Translations under genes and position numbers: made by a program
Part shown: piece after piece, positions 1 to 5,950 of the stretch
How positions within the stretch are numbered: the stretch's first letter is position 1
How the letters are laid out: each line of letters begins with the position of its first letter
From: an uncultured Fusicatenibacter sp.
GTDB lineage: Bacteria > Bacillota > Clostridia > Lachnospirales > Lachnospiraceae
Length of the DNA: 11,015 nucleotides
Direction: 5' to 3'
Assembly (NCBI GenBank): GCA_902493585.1
Contig: CABUPZ010000080.1
Span: 1-11,015 of the forward strand
Notes under the pieces: generated by a model
What the model saw: the letters and a program-made list of their open reading frames with translations, nothing else
Told to the model about the DNA's origin: nothing
Databases searched by the model: none

Positions 1-1025
1 TCTGCTGCTGTGTATCCGCAACTCAGACAGGTAAAGAGATCCAGTTCTTCGGAGCTCGTGCGAACCTTGCAAAATGCCTTCTGTACGCGATCAACGGCGG
101 TGTTGACTGCAAGTCCAAACAGCAGGTAGGACCGGCATACGCGCCGATCACTTCCGAGTATCTGGACTACGATGAAGTAATGGAAAAATACGATGCGATG
201 ATGGAATGGCTGTCCAAGCTGTACGTTGATACCCTGAACATGATCCATTATATGCATGATAAATATTACTACGAGGCAGCGGAGATGGCTCTGATCGATA
301 CCAACGTAAGACGTACGTTCGCGACCGGTATCGCCGGATTCTCTCACGTTGTAGACTCCCTGAGCGCGATCAAATACGCAAAGGTAAAAGTTATCCGTGA
401 TGAAGACGGAATGGCTGTTGATTTCGAGACAGAGGGAGATTTCCCGAGATACGGAAACGATGATGACCGTGCGGACGAGATCGCAGTATGGCTGCTGAGA
501 ACTTTCATGAGCAAGCTGAAAAAATGCCATACCTACAGAGATTCTGAGCCGACCACTTCCATCCTTACCATTACATCCAACGTTGTATACGGTAAAGCGA
601 CCGGTTCTCTGCCGGATGGAAGAAAAGCAGGCGAGCCTCTGGCACCTGGTGCAAACCCGTCCTACGGCGCAGAGAAGAACGGCCTTCTGGCATCTCTGAA
701 CTCTGTTGCGAAGCTGCCGTATGAGCAGGCTCTGGACGGAATCTCCAATACCCAGACCATCAGCCCCGGAGCGCTGGGACATGATGACGCTGAGCGTACC
801 AACAATCTGGTTCACGTACTGGATGGATATTTCGATCAGGGTGCACATCACCTGAACGTAAACGTATTCGGTACAGAGAAACTGATCGACGCTATGGAGC
901 ATCCGGAGAAAGAAGAGTATGCAAACTTCACCATCCGTGTATCCGGTTATGCGGTGAAATTCATCGACCTGACCCGTGAGCAGCAGCTGGATGTTATCGC
1001 GAGAACATGCCACGCTTCCATGTAA
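1..1025 (+). CDS. pflB: Formate C-acetyltransferase (pyruvate formate-lyase), 3' part
   Basis: Glycyl-radical enzyme that converts pyruvate and CoA to acetyl-CoA and formate in the cytoplasm during fermentation. The reading frame is open from base 3, so the gene enters from the left and only about 340 C-terminal residues are present. Visible hallmarks: the catalytic Cys-Cys pair in CCVSA (bases 6-11 encode the two cysteines) preceded by a third Cys, then QFFGARANLAK, NIIHYMHDKY-like and TSNVVYGK blocks, and the glycyl-radical loop RVSGYAV with the radical Gly at 945-947, close to the C-terminus as in the family. The first ATG in this open frame (base 180) is internal, not a start. Arginine codons are only CGT and AGA (7 and 6 of 13), unlike pflA, which fits very high expression. 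Its activase follows 173 bases downstream. Confidence 0.97.
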   Translation, partial: CCCVSATQTGKEIQFFGARANLAKCLLYAINGGVDCKSKQQVGPAYAPITSEYLDYDEVMEKYDAMMEWLSKLYVDTLNMIHYMHDKYYYEAAEMALIDTNVRRTFATGIAGFSHVVDSLSAIKYAKVKVIRDEDGMAVDFETEGDFPRYGNDDDRADEIAVWLLRTFMSKLKKCHTYRDSEPTTSILTITSNVVYGKATGSLPDGRKAGEPLAPGANPSYGAEKNGLLASLNSVAKLPYEQALDGISNTQTISPGALGHDDAERTNNLVHVLDGYFDQGAHHLNVNVFGTEKLIDAMEHPEKEEYANFTIRVSGYAVKFIDLTREQQLDVIARTCHASM

Positions 1026-1052
1026 TCGGCAGGAAGAAATAAACTGTGAAAT

Positions 1053-1084
1053 ACGGTTCCGCCGGAAGTTTCCGGCGGAACCGT
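1053..1084 (+). terminator. Perfect 15-bp hairpin after pflB
   Basis: A perfect inverted repeat: arm 1053-1067 (ACGGTTCCGCCGGAA) pairs with 1070-1084 across only two unpaired bases. It starts 27 bases after the pflB stop. No T tract follows (GGACAAAATATC), so it fits an mRNA 3'-end stabiliser or partial attenuator better than a classical intrinsic terminator. Confidence 0.6.
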
Positions 1085-1105
1085 GGACAAAATATCATAA
1101 TACTT

Positions 1106-1144
1106 ACAGACAGCCAGGGCGGAAGTTCCGCGCTGGCTGTCTGT
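1106..1144 (+). terminator. Second hairpin between pflB and pflA
   Basis: Arm 1106-1117 (ACAGACAGCCAG) pairs perfectly with 1133-1144. After one G/G mismatch the helix continues as GCGGA/TCCGC. Only a short TTT follows (1148-1150). With the hairpin at 1053 it forms a tandem pair in the pflB-pflA gap, likely reducing read-through into pflA or protecting the pflB message. Confidence 0.6.
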
Positions 1145-1198
1145 GCCTTTGGGCATGCCTGAAAAAGGGTATGTGAATCATGAAATGGAGGTTTAGAG

Positions 1199-1969
1199 AT
1201 GTCGGAAAACTCAAATCAGCCGGTTATGGGCCGGGTATATTCGCTGGAGAGCTTCGGCTCTGTAGACGGACCGGGGGTCCGGTTTGTCATTTTCCTGCAG
1301 GGATGTGCGATGCGCTGTAAGTTCTGCCATAATGCGGACAGCTGGGATATGCAGAAAGGCGATCTGTATTCCTCGGACGAGCTGCTGAAGAAAGCTCTGC
1401 GGTTCCGTTCTTACTGGGCAGAGAAAGGCGGGATTACGATCAGCGGCGGCGAACCGCTGCTGCAGATGGATTTTCTGCTGGATTTCTGTAAGAAAGCAAA
1501 GGCAGAGGGCGTGGATATCACCATTGACTCCAGCGGAAATCCGTTTACACGGAAAGAGCCGTTTTTCTCCAAATTTCAGGAATTGATGAACTATGTGGAT
1601 CTGTTCCTGCTGGATATCAAGGAGATCGACGACGAGACCCATAAGGATCTCACCGGATGTTCCAATGGAAATATTCTGGATATGGCGCAGTATCTCTCGG
1701 AGATCGGAAAACCGGTATGGATCCGTCATGTGCTGGTGCCGGAGTACAGCGATAAGGATGAAGATCTGAAGAAGCTGGATGCGTTTATCAAGACGCTGAA
1801 GAACGTGGAGCGGGTGGAGGTGCTTCCTTACCATACGCTTGGCGTCTTCAAGTGGCAGGAACTGGGACTGGATTATCCGCTGGAGGGGATCAACCCGCCG
1901 TCGAAGGAGCGGATCGCCAATGCCAATGAGCTTCTTCACACCGCAGACTATACGAAATATCTGGGGTGA
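1199..1969 (+). CDS. pflA: Pyruvate formate-lyase activating enzyme (radical SAM)
   Basis: Radical-SAM activase that uses a [4Fe-4S] cluster and S-adenosylmethionine to abstract the H atom from the glycine of PflB. The 256-residue length is normal for the family (E. coli enzyme about 246). The cluster motif CxxxCxxC is C36, C40 and C43 in GCAMRCKFCHN, preceded by SFGSVDGPGVRF (residues 18-29), typical of PFL activases. The SAM-binding GGEP motif is at residues 83-86. The ATG at 1199 has TGGAGG at 1186-1191 with 7-nt spacing, and the protein begins just before the conserved GRVYSLESFGS block, so the start is secure. It follows pflB on the same strand, but two strong hairpins lie between them, so its dose is probably set by read-through or a weak internal promoter. 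Arginine codons are mostly CGG, indicating lower expression than pflB. Confidence 0.97.
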   Translation: MSENSNQPVMGRVYSLESFGSVDGPGVRFVIFLQGCAMRCKFCHNADSWDMQKGDLYSSDELLKKALRFRSYWAEKGGITISGGEPLLQMDFLLDFCKKAKAEGVDITIDSSGNPFTRKEPFFSKFQELMNYVDLFLLDIKEIDDETHKDLTGCSNGNILDMAQYLSEIGKPVWIRHVLVPEYSDKDEDLKKLDAFIKTLKNVERVEVLPYHTLGVFKWQELGLDYPLEGINPPSKERIANANELLHTADYTKYLG

Positions 1970-1980
1970 GTGAATGGGAC

Positions 1981-2079
1981 GAACCCCACCGGAGCCGGGA
2001 TGCCCGGGGAAGCGGCACCCGCTGGCATCCGTCGGCATTCTGCCAGGCGTTCCCGGGCGTCCCGGCTCCGGTGGGGTTC
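1981..2079. terminator. About 100-nt inverted repeat, probable two-way terminator
   Basis: Arm 1981-2000 is the exact reverse complement of 2060-2079. The helix then continues through a T-G wobble into GCCCGGG (2002-2008) pairing with CCCGGGC (2052-2058). An inner CTGGCA (2022-2027) pairs with TGCCAG (2041-2046). The stem is therefore about 28 bp and nearly perfect. It lies 11 bases after the pflA stop and before the 3' end of the convergent LysR remnant, so it could end transcription from both sides. The T-rich stretch on the plus side (TTTATTTTGG) starts only about 20 bases later. Confidence 0.7.
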
Positions 2080-2183
2080 TGGTTGAGGGGAGCGTGAGGG
2101 TTTATTTTGGTTTTCGGATTTCGAATTCCAGGTCGTAGATTTTTTCTTTTCTTTGTTGTATCGTCTTAAACTTATCTTTTGAT

Positions 2184-2690
2184 TCATTTTTTATTTTCCT
2201 TTTTATCAATAAATTTTATATCCTGCCATTGCCGCAGGTTTTTGTAGTACAGGCCCAGAGACATTGGTTTTGTATTTTCCAGAGGAATCTGGACCATGGA
2301 AGAGTTCGGTGGAATGAACAGCTGGGGCAGGACGGAAACGCCGAAACCGGCTTTGACCAGTATGCCTGCGGCTTCGAAGGATTCGCAGAAGTAAAAATCG
2401 GACATGGGGTGTCCGGCTGTGAACATTGCCTGAAAGCTGCTGACCTGCCCCGGAGATTTTTCCGGGTCGATCAGAATCAGGCGCTGGTCCTGGAAGTCGG
2501 AGACATTTACCGAGGAACGCTGTGCCAGAGGGCTGTCCGGAGAGCAGACACAGATGATCGGGACTTTTGCAAGTTCCCGGTAGGTCCCGTGAGAGCGGCG
2601 GGTGTCGGCAAAGCTGAGGATGACATCCACATTTTCATCTTCCAGCAGACGGTACAGGTGCTGGAACGGGACGGTGAGAAGCCGGAGTTG
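2184..2690 (-). pseudogene. LysR-type regulator remnant (C-terminal effector domain only)
   Basis: About 165 C-terminal residues of a LysR-type transcriptional regulator on the minus strand. The co-inducer-binding domain is recognisable: HLYRLLEDENVDVILS, then a run ending VKAGFGVSVLP, then SLGLYYKN near the end. A full LysR protein is about 300 residues, and the N-terminal winged helix-turn-helix is missing. Upstream (above about base 2690) the same minus frame stays open by chance but no longer resembles LysR, because the DNA there encodes an aldo/keto reductase on the other strand. The right edge is approximate (2665-2690). Without a DNA-binding domain it cannot act as a normal regulator. 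The stop at 2184-2186 follows a run of six A on the coding strand; see the finding on a second-frame tail. LysR assignment is confident; which family member it was is unknown. Confidence 0.75.
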
Positions 2691-3086
2691 TTCCGGTATG
2701 TGAAAGAGAGGGGAATCGTGCCCATTGGGTATTGTCCCATTGGCTCCCCGTCGAGACCGGAGAGAGATCGGACGGCGGAGGATGTGGCGGATACGCAGAT
2801 GCCGGAGATTGTGGAAATTGCGAAGGAGCATGGGGTACATCCTGCGATCATCTGTATCAAATGGGCTGTACAGAACGGACAGATCCCGATTCCGTTTTCT
2901 GTCAAGCCGCAGCAGTATCTGGAAAATCTGCGGTGTGCGGTGCAGGATCCGTTGACGGAGGAAGAAATGGAGCGGATCCGCAGGGCGGACAAAAACTGCC
3001 GGCTGGTCAAAGGGCAGGTATTTCTCTGGCCGGGCGCAGACGGATGGGAAGACCTGTGGGATATGGATGGTAAAATCACGCAGTAA
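2670..3086 (+). pseudogene. Aldo/keto reductase remnant (C-terminal part)
   Basis: About 135 C-terminal residues of an NAD(P)H-dependent aldo/keto reductase. Readable family blocks in order: ELFRYVKERGIVPIGYCPIG, then EIVEIAKEHGVHPAIICIKW, then GQIPIPFSV (nucleotide-binding region of the barrel), then DPLTEEEMERIRRADKNCRL and the C-terminal loop ending at TAA 3084-3086. A complete enzyme is about 280-320 residues, so the N-terminal half with the catalytic Asp-Tyr-Lys-His set is missing. The frame stays open leftward to about 2229, but that part is antisense to the LysR remnant and is not reductase-like. No ribosome binding site or promoter serves it. It is in head-on contact with the LysR fragment, consistent with a former divergent regulator/target pair. 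Confidence 0.75.
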
Positions 3087-3179
3087 AAATTTTGTGACGA
3101 AAAGTCTGGAGCAGGTAACGGAAGCAGAGGGATATTTGCTTTTTGGTCCGTATGAATATGAAGTGCAGAAAGAAAATGT

Positions 3180-3207
3180 TTGAGAATTTCCCACAGATTG
3201 ATATAAT
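3180..3207 (+). promoter_or_regulatory. Promoter of the fucosidase gene
   Basis: A -35 box TTGAGA at 3180-3185 and a perfect -10 box TATAAT at 3202-3207 with a 16-base spacer. Predicted transcription start is near 3214, giving a 5' leader of about 35 bases before the fucosidase start. No operator-like palindrome is evident next to it. Confidence 0.7.
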
Positions 3208-3247
3208 GAAGATATCTTTTGGATGCAGAAAGGAAATGGAAAAGGAT

Positions 3248-4729
3248 ATGAAAGAAAAAGAATTGCAGAAATTAAAAGAAATCGACGAAGTGATCGCATC
3301 GGGAAAATATCAGGATACCTGGGAGTCGCTTCAGCAGTATGAGCCGCCGAGGTGGTTCCGCGACGCGAAGTTTGGTGTGTTTATCCACTGGGGACCTTAC
3401 AGTGTGCCGGCGTTTGCCAATGAATGGTATTCCAGAAATATGTATATTCAGGGAACTCCGGAGTTTGAGCACCATGTAAAGACTTATGGGCCGCACAAAG
3501 ATTTTGGCTATAAAGACTTTATTCCGATGTTCCGGGCGGAAAAGTTTCAGCCGGAAGAGTGGATCCGCCTGTTCAAAAAGGCAGGAGTCAGATATGTGGT
3601 GCCGGTTGCGGAACATCATGACGGTTTCCAGATGTATAAGAGTGAGCTCTCTCACTGGAATGCATTTGAGATGGGACCGAAGAGGGATGTTCTCGGGGAA
3701 CTGTCGGAGGAAGCACAGAGACAGGGACTTTATCCCTGTGCGTCCACCCATCGGATCGAGCACTGGTTTTTCATGAGCCATGGAAAAGAATTTGAGAGTG
3801 ATATCAAAGAACCTTTGAAACGGGGAGACTTCTACTGGCCTTCCATGCCGGAGCAGGATCACTACGATCTCTTCAGTAAACCGGAGCCGGATCAGGAGTT
3901 TCTGGATGACTGGCTGCTGCGCACCTGTGAGATCATCGACCAGTACCGTCCGAAACTGCTTTACTTTGACTGGTGGATTCAGCATCAGTCAGCGAAACCG
4001 TATCTGAAGAAACTGGCAGCTTATTATTATAACCGGGCAGAGGAATGGGGCGAAGAGGTAGCCATCTGTTACAAACATGACGCATTTATGTTCGGGACAG
4101 CAGTCGTGGACATTGAGCGTGGACAGTTTGCGGATGTGAAGCCGTTCCACTGGCAGACCGATGAGGCGATGGCAACCAATTCCTGGTGTTATACGGATGG
4201 GAATCAGTATCGCACGGCGGCGGAATTGCTGCAGGATTTCGTGGATATTGTCAGCAAAAACGGAAATCTTCTGCTGAATGTGGGACCGAAGGCAGACGGA
4301 ACGATCCCAGAGCAGGAAAGAGAAATCCTTGAGGCGATCGGAGCCTGGCTGGAGATCAATGGGGAAGCGATCTACGGCAGCAAAGTCTGGAGAAAATACG
4401 GCGAAGGTCCGACAAAGATCGTCGAGGGCCAGTTTGCCGACAGTATCAAAAAGAACTTTACATCGGAAGATGTGCGCTATACCGTCAATGGAAGCAATCT
4501 TTACGCAATCGCCATGCGAAGCGCGGCGGACGGCATCTATCATTTTCCAGCAGTCGGTGAAAGGGATGCATCCCATGCACCGGAATTTCATGGGATCATA
4601 GAAAAGATAGAAGTCCTCGGCTTCCCGGAAAGCACACTGGAATGGGAGAGAACTGAAAAAGCGCTGGAAATCCGCACTACAGGAATTGAAAGCGACCGTC
4701 CGGTTGTCTTCCGCATTCGTCTGAAATAG
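3248..4729 (+). CDS. Alpha-L-fucosidase, glycoside hydrolase family 29
   Basis: Hydrolyses terminal alpha-L-fucose from fucosylated oligosaccharides by a retaining mechanism. The protein is 493 residues from ATG 3248: a short helical N-terminus, a catalytic (beta/alpha)8 domain from about residue 30 to 380, and a small beta-sandwich C-terminal domain after about 385. Family motifs: KFGVFIHWGPYSVPAF with H47, the AEHHDGF block (H123, H124), and LLYFDWW, where D241 sits at the nucleophile position of GH29. NLLLNVGPKADGTIP (about 339-353) is a classic GH29 signature. No signal peptide or anchor is seen, so it probably acts on imported oligosaccharides. The start is a choice: ATG 3236 (four residues longer) is possible and both have mediocre ribosome binding sites; upstream codons in frame do not look coding. 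It has its own promoter and no adjacent transporter or fucose catabolism gene. Confidence 0.93.
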   Translation: MKEKELQKLKEIDEVIASGKYQDTWESLQQYEPPRWFRDAKFGVFIHWGPYSVPAFANEWYSRNMYIQGTPEFEHHVKTYGPHKDFGYKDFIPMFRAEKFQPEEWIRLFKKAGVRYVVPVAEHHDGFQMYKSELSHWNAFEMGPKRDVLGELSEEAQRQGLYPCASTHRIEHWFFMSHGKEFESDIKEPLKRGDFYWPSMPEQDHYDLFSKPEPDQEFLDDWLLRTCEIIDQYRPKLLYFDWWIQHQSAKPYLKKLAAYYYNRAEEWGEEVAICYKHDAFMFGTAVVDIERGQFADVKPFHWQTDEAMATNSWCYTDGNQYRTAAELLQDFVDIVSKNGNLLLNVGPKADGTIPEQEREILEAIGAWLEINGEAIYGSKVWRKYGEGPTKIVEGQFADSIKKNFTSEDVRYTVNGSNLYAIAMRSAADGIYHFPAVGERDASHAPEFHGIIEKIEVLGFPESTLEWERTEKALEIRTTGIESDRPVVFRIRLK

Positions 4730-4816
4730 GCAGGATGGATAAATGTTGAATTGTCGGAAAATTATTGGGTTTGGCAAAAAGATATAAAATTTCATACTTT
4801 TTTTAGAAAAGGATTG

Positions 4817-4844
4817 TTGAAAAAACAAGAGAGAAGCGTATAAT
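4817..4844 (+). promoter_or_regulatory. Promoter of the HEAT-repeat gene
   Basis: A -35 box TTGAAA at 4817-4822 and a consensus -10 box TATAAT at 4839-4844 with a 16-base spacer. Predicted start near 4851, giving an untranslated leader of about 125 bases. No clear terminator hairpin for the upstream fucosidase gene is seen in 4730-4816, only a T run at 4798-4804. Confidence 0.7.
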
Positions 4845-4877
4845 TTTTTATTGGTAAATCGTCCAAAAAGTAACCGC

Positions 4878-4964
4878 TTCTATCGAACAAGCCGGCTGGA
4901 GATTGAAACAGCTATTCTTTGAACGAGATACGGAATTGAGACTGAAAATGATTTTTCGATAGAA
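4878..4964 (+). promoter_or_regulatory. Long-range inverted repeat in the 5' UTR, ending at the ribosome binding site
   Basis: TTCTATCGAA at 4878-4887 is the exact reverse complement of TTCGATAGAA at 4955-4964, with 67 bases between. The right arm ends directly at the ribosome binding site AGAAGG (4965-4970) of the HEAT-repeat gene. Pairing would bring the leader's start next to the initiation region. Whether this is regulatory is inference. Confidence 0.4.
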
Positions 4965-4976
4965 AGAAGGATTTGT

Positions 4977-5321
4977 ATGTTTGGTTCAAAAGAAGTATCC
5001 GAAGAGAAACTGGTAAAACTGGTGGAAAAAGGTCACTGGGAGAAGATCAAAAGGTCTTACCTGTATTCTGACAAAGAGACGCAGATCAAATTGGCAAAAG
5101 CCTGTACTCATTCCAAAACCGATGATTCCATCAACGTTCTGACGGTGCTGATGGAACAGGAGGATGAAGAGGTGAAGACAGAGGCCGTGCTGGCTCTGGG
5201 TGAGGTCGGAAATGACCACGAAGTTGCGCTGATCCAGCTGCTGGGCAGCAAAGCAGGACCGGAAGAGACCAAACTGAAAGAAGCGGTGAAAGTATCTCTT
5301 GCCAAGCTCCGCAACAAATAA
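4977..5321 (+). CDS. Small HEAT-repeat protein
   Basis: A 114-residue protein with HEAT/PBS-lyase-like repeats. After an N-terminal helical segment (residues 1-30), helical-hairpin repeats run through ETQIKLAKACTHSK, DDSINVLTVLMEQEDEEVKT and EAVLALGEVGNDHEVALIQL to a final helix rich in Lys. Such repeats make superhelical protein-binding surfaces; no catalytic residues are evident and no specific role can be assigned. No signal peptide or membrane segment, so it should be cytoplasmic. The ATG at 4977 has AGAAGG at 4965-4970 with 6-nt spacing, which fixes the start. It is a single gene with its own promoter and a long leader; the HPr-like gene 209 bases downstream has a separate promoter. Small HEAT-repeat proteins of this type occur in Clostridia (established, general). 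The fold is fairly sure, the function unknown. Confidence 0.85.
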   Translation: MFGSKEVSEEKLVKLVEKGHWEKIKRSYLYSDKETQIKLAKACTHSKTDDSINVLTVLMEQEDEEVKTEAVLALGEVGNDHEVALIQLLGSKAGPEETKLKEAVKVSLAKLRNK

Positions 5322-5357
5322 ACGGCAGAGGTTTGTCATTCATTTGACCATTCAGAT

Positions 5358-5392
5358 ATGAAAAATTTACAGGATTCGATGAAAAAATTACA
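5358..5392 (+). repeat. Two A-tract direct repeats just upstream of a promoter
   Basis: ATGAAAAATTTACA (5358-5371) and ATGAAAAAATTACA (5379-5392) match at 13 of 14 bases and are offset by exactly 21 bases, two helical turns. The second copy abuts the probable -35 region (5393-5398) of the HPr-like gene promoter. They could bind a dimeric activator or act as an UP-like element. Confidence 0.5.
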
Positions 5393-5421
5393 TGTTCATT
5401 TCTGTTAAGGGAATGTATAAT
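5393..5421 (+). promoter_or_regulatory. Candidate promoter of the HPr-like gene
   Basis: The -10 box TATAAT at 5416-5421 is consensus. The best -35 at 17-base spacing is TGTTCA (5393-5398), a weak match, so activation from the upstream repeats is plausible. Predicted start near 5428 leaves a leader of about 100 bases. Confidence 0.55.
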
Positions 5422-5530
5422 AAGGTTAAATCGAGGCAAAAATCAGAACAGGCATGAAGCAGAAAACGCGGGACAGGCAGCAGCCGGAAGGCAGGCAGCC
5501 GTACTGCAAAATATGAAAGGATGGAAAATC

Positions 5531-5755
5531 ATGAACAAAGTGATCCGATTTAACCATGTAGAAGACATTCTTGATTTTGTATCTGTAACCAAGGCGTATC
5601 CGTATCACATGGATATCTGCTATGGGAATCATACTGTAGATGCAAAATCGATCATGGGAGTTATGGCGATTGGACTCGGCAGGGACGTGACACTGAAAGC
5701 TTATACAGACGACGCGATGGATCTGTGTGAGAAAATTGAAAAATACGCGGCATAA
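5531..5755 (+). CDS. HPr-like protein with altered active-site histidine region
   Basis: A 74-residue protein with the HPr (PTS phosphocarrier) fold. The best evidence is KSIMGVMAIGLGRDVTL, which matches the Ser46 region of Gram-positive HPr; the regulatory Ser is S40 here. Laid against B. subtilis HPr without gaps, His9 falls where the phosphorylated His15 sits, but the canonical HARP is HVED here: Arg17 is Glu and Pro18 is Asp. It is therefore unlikely to carry phosphate for sugar transport as ordinary HPr does, and could instead be a regulatory relative sensed by an HPr kinase-like or CcpA-like partner (inference). The start at 5531 has AAGGATGG at 5517-5524; an upstream in-frame ATG at 5513 lacks a good site. 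It is a single gene closed by a terminator. It is not adjacent to ptsI or other PTS genes. Confidence 0.8.
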   Translation: MNKVIRFNHVEDILDFVSVTKAYPYHMDICYGNHTVDAKSIMGVMAIGLGRDVTLKAYTDDAMDLCEKIEKYAA

Positions 5756-5828
5756 CGAAAGATGCAGTTGACCGTTCAGACAGAAGCTGACGGAGGCTGA
5801 GCGGCAGCATATGCAGCAGAACATACAG

Positions 5829-5878
5829 GACGCAGACATGGAAAAGGAAAACTTTTTCTGTGGATGCGTCTTTTTTTG
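5829..5878 (+). terminator. Intrinsic terminator of the HPr-like gene
   Basis: GACGCA (5829-5834) pairs with TGCGTC (5865-5870), with further weaker A/T pairing inside (GGAAAAG with CTTTTTC), followed directly by seven T (5871-5877). The T tract runs into the probable -35 region of the next promoter. Confidence 0.7.
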
Positions 5879-5879
5879 C

Positions 5880-5908
5880 TTTTCAGAATGGGAAAGGCAG
5901 GGTATAAT
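5880..5908 (+). promoter_or_regulatory. Promoter of the CcdA-thioredoxin gene
   Basis: Consensus -10 TATAAT at 5903-5908. The -35 at 17-base spacing is TTTTCA (5880-5885), a 4 of 6 match. The start would be near 5915, about 36 bases before the ATG. Confidence 0.55.
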
Positions 5909-5950
5909 AAATCAGATTTTCAAACAGGAAGGAAAGAGAAGGAGGTAGTT

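Noticed and set aside
1948..2187. Minus-strand frame of 79 codons overlapping the LysR stop (ATGA)
   Set aside because: It runs through the long terminator hairpin and has no family-like sequence; another frame there looks more coding-like.
2229..3086. Plus-strand open frame of 285 codons as one intact aldo/keto reductase
   Set aside because: Only the part after about 2670 resembles the family; the left part is antisense to LysR sequence, so it is a chimeric frame.
3143..3247. Extension of the fucosidase to the first ATG at 3143
   Set aside because: It would start upstream of the promoter's -10 box, and its residues do not match the family N-terminus.
5864..5950. Extension of the CcdA fusion to the first ATG at 5864
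   Set aside because: It begins inside the terminator stem of the previous gene and before the promoter; the ATG at 5951 has a strong GGAGG site.
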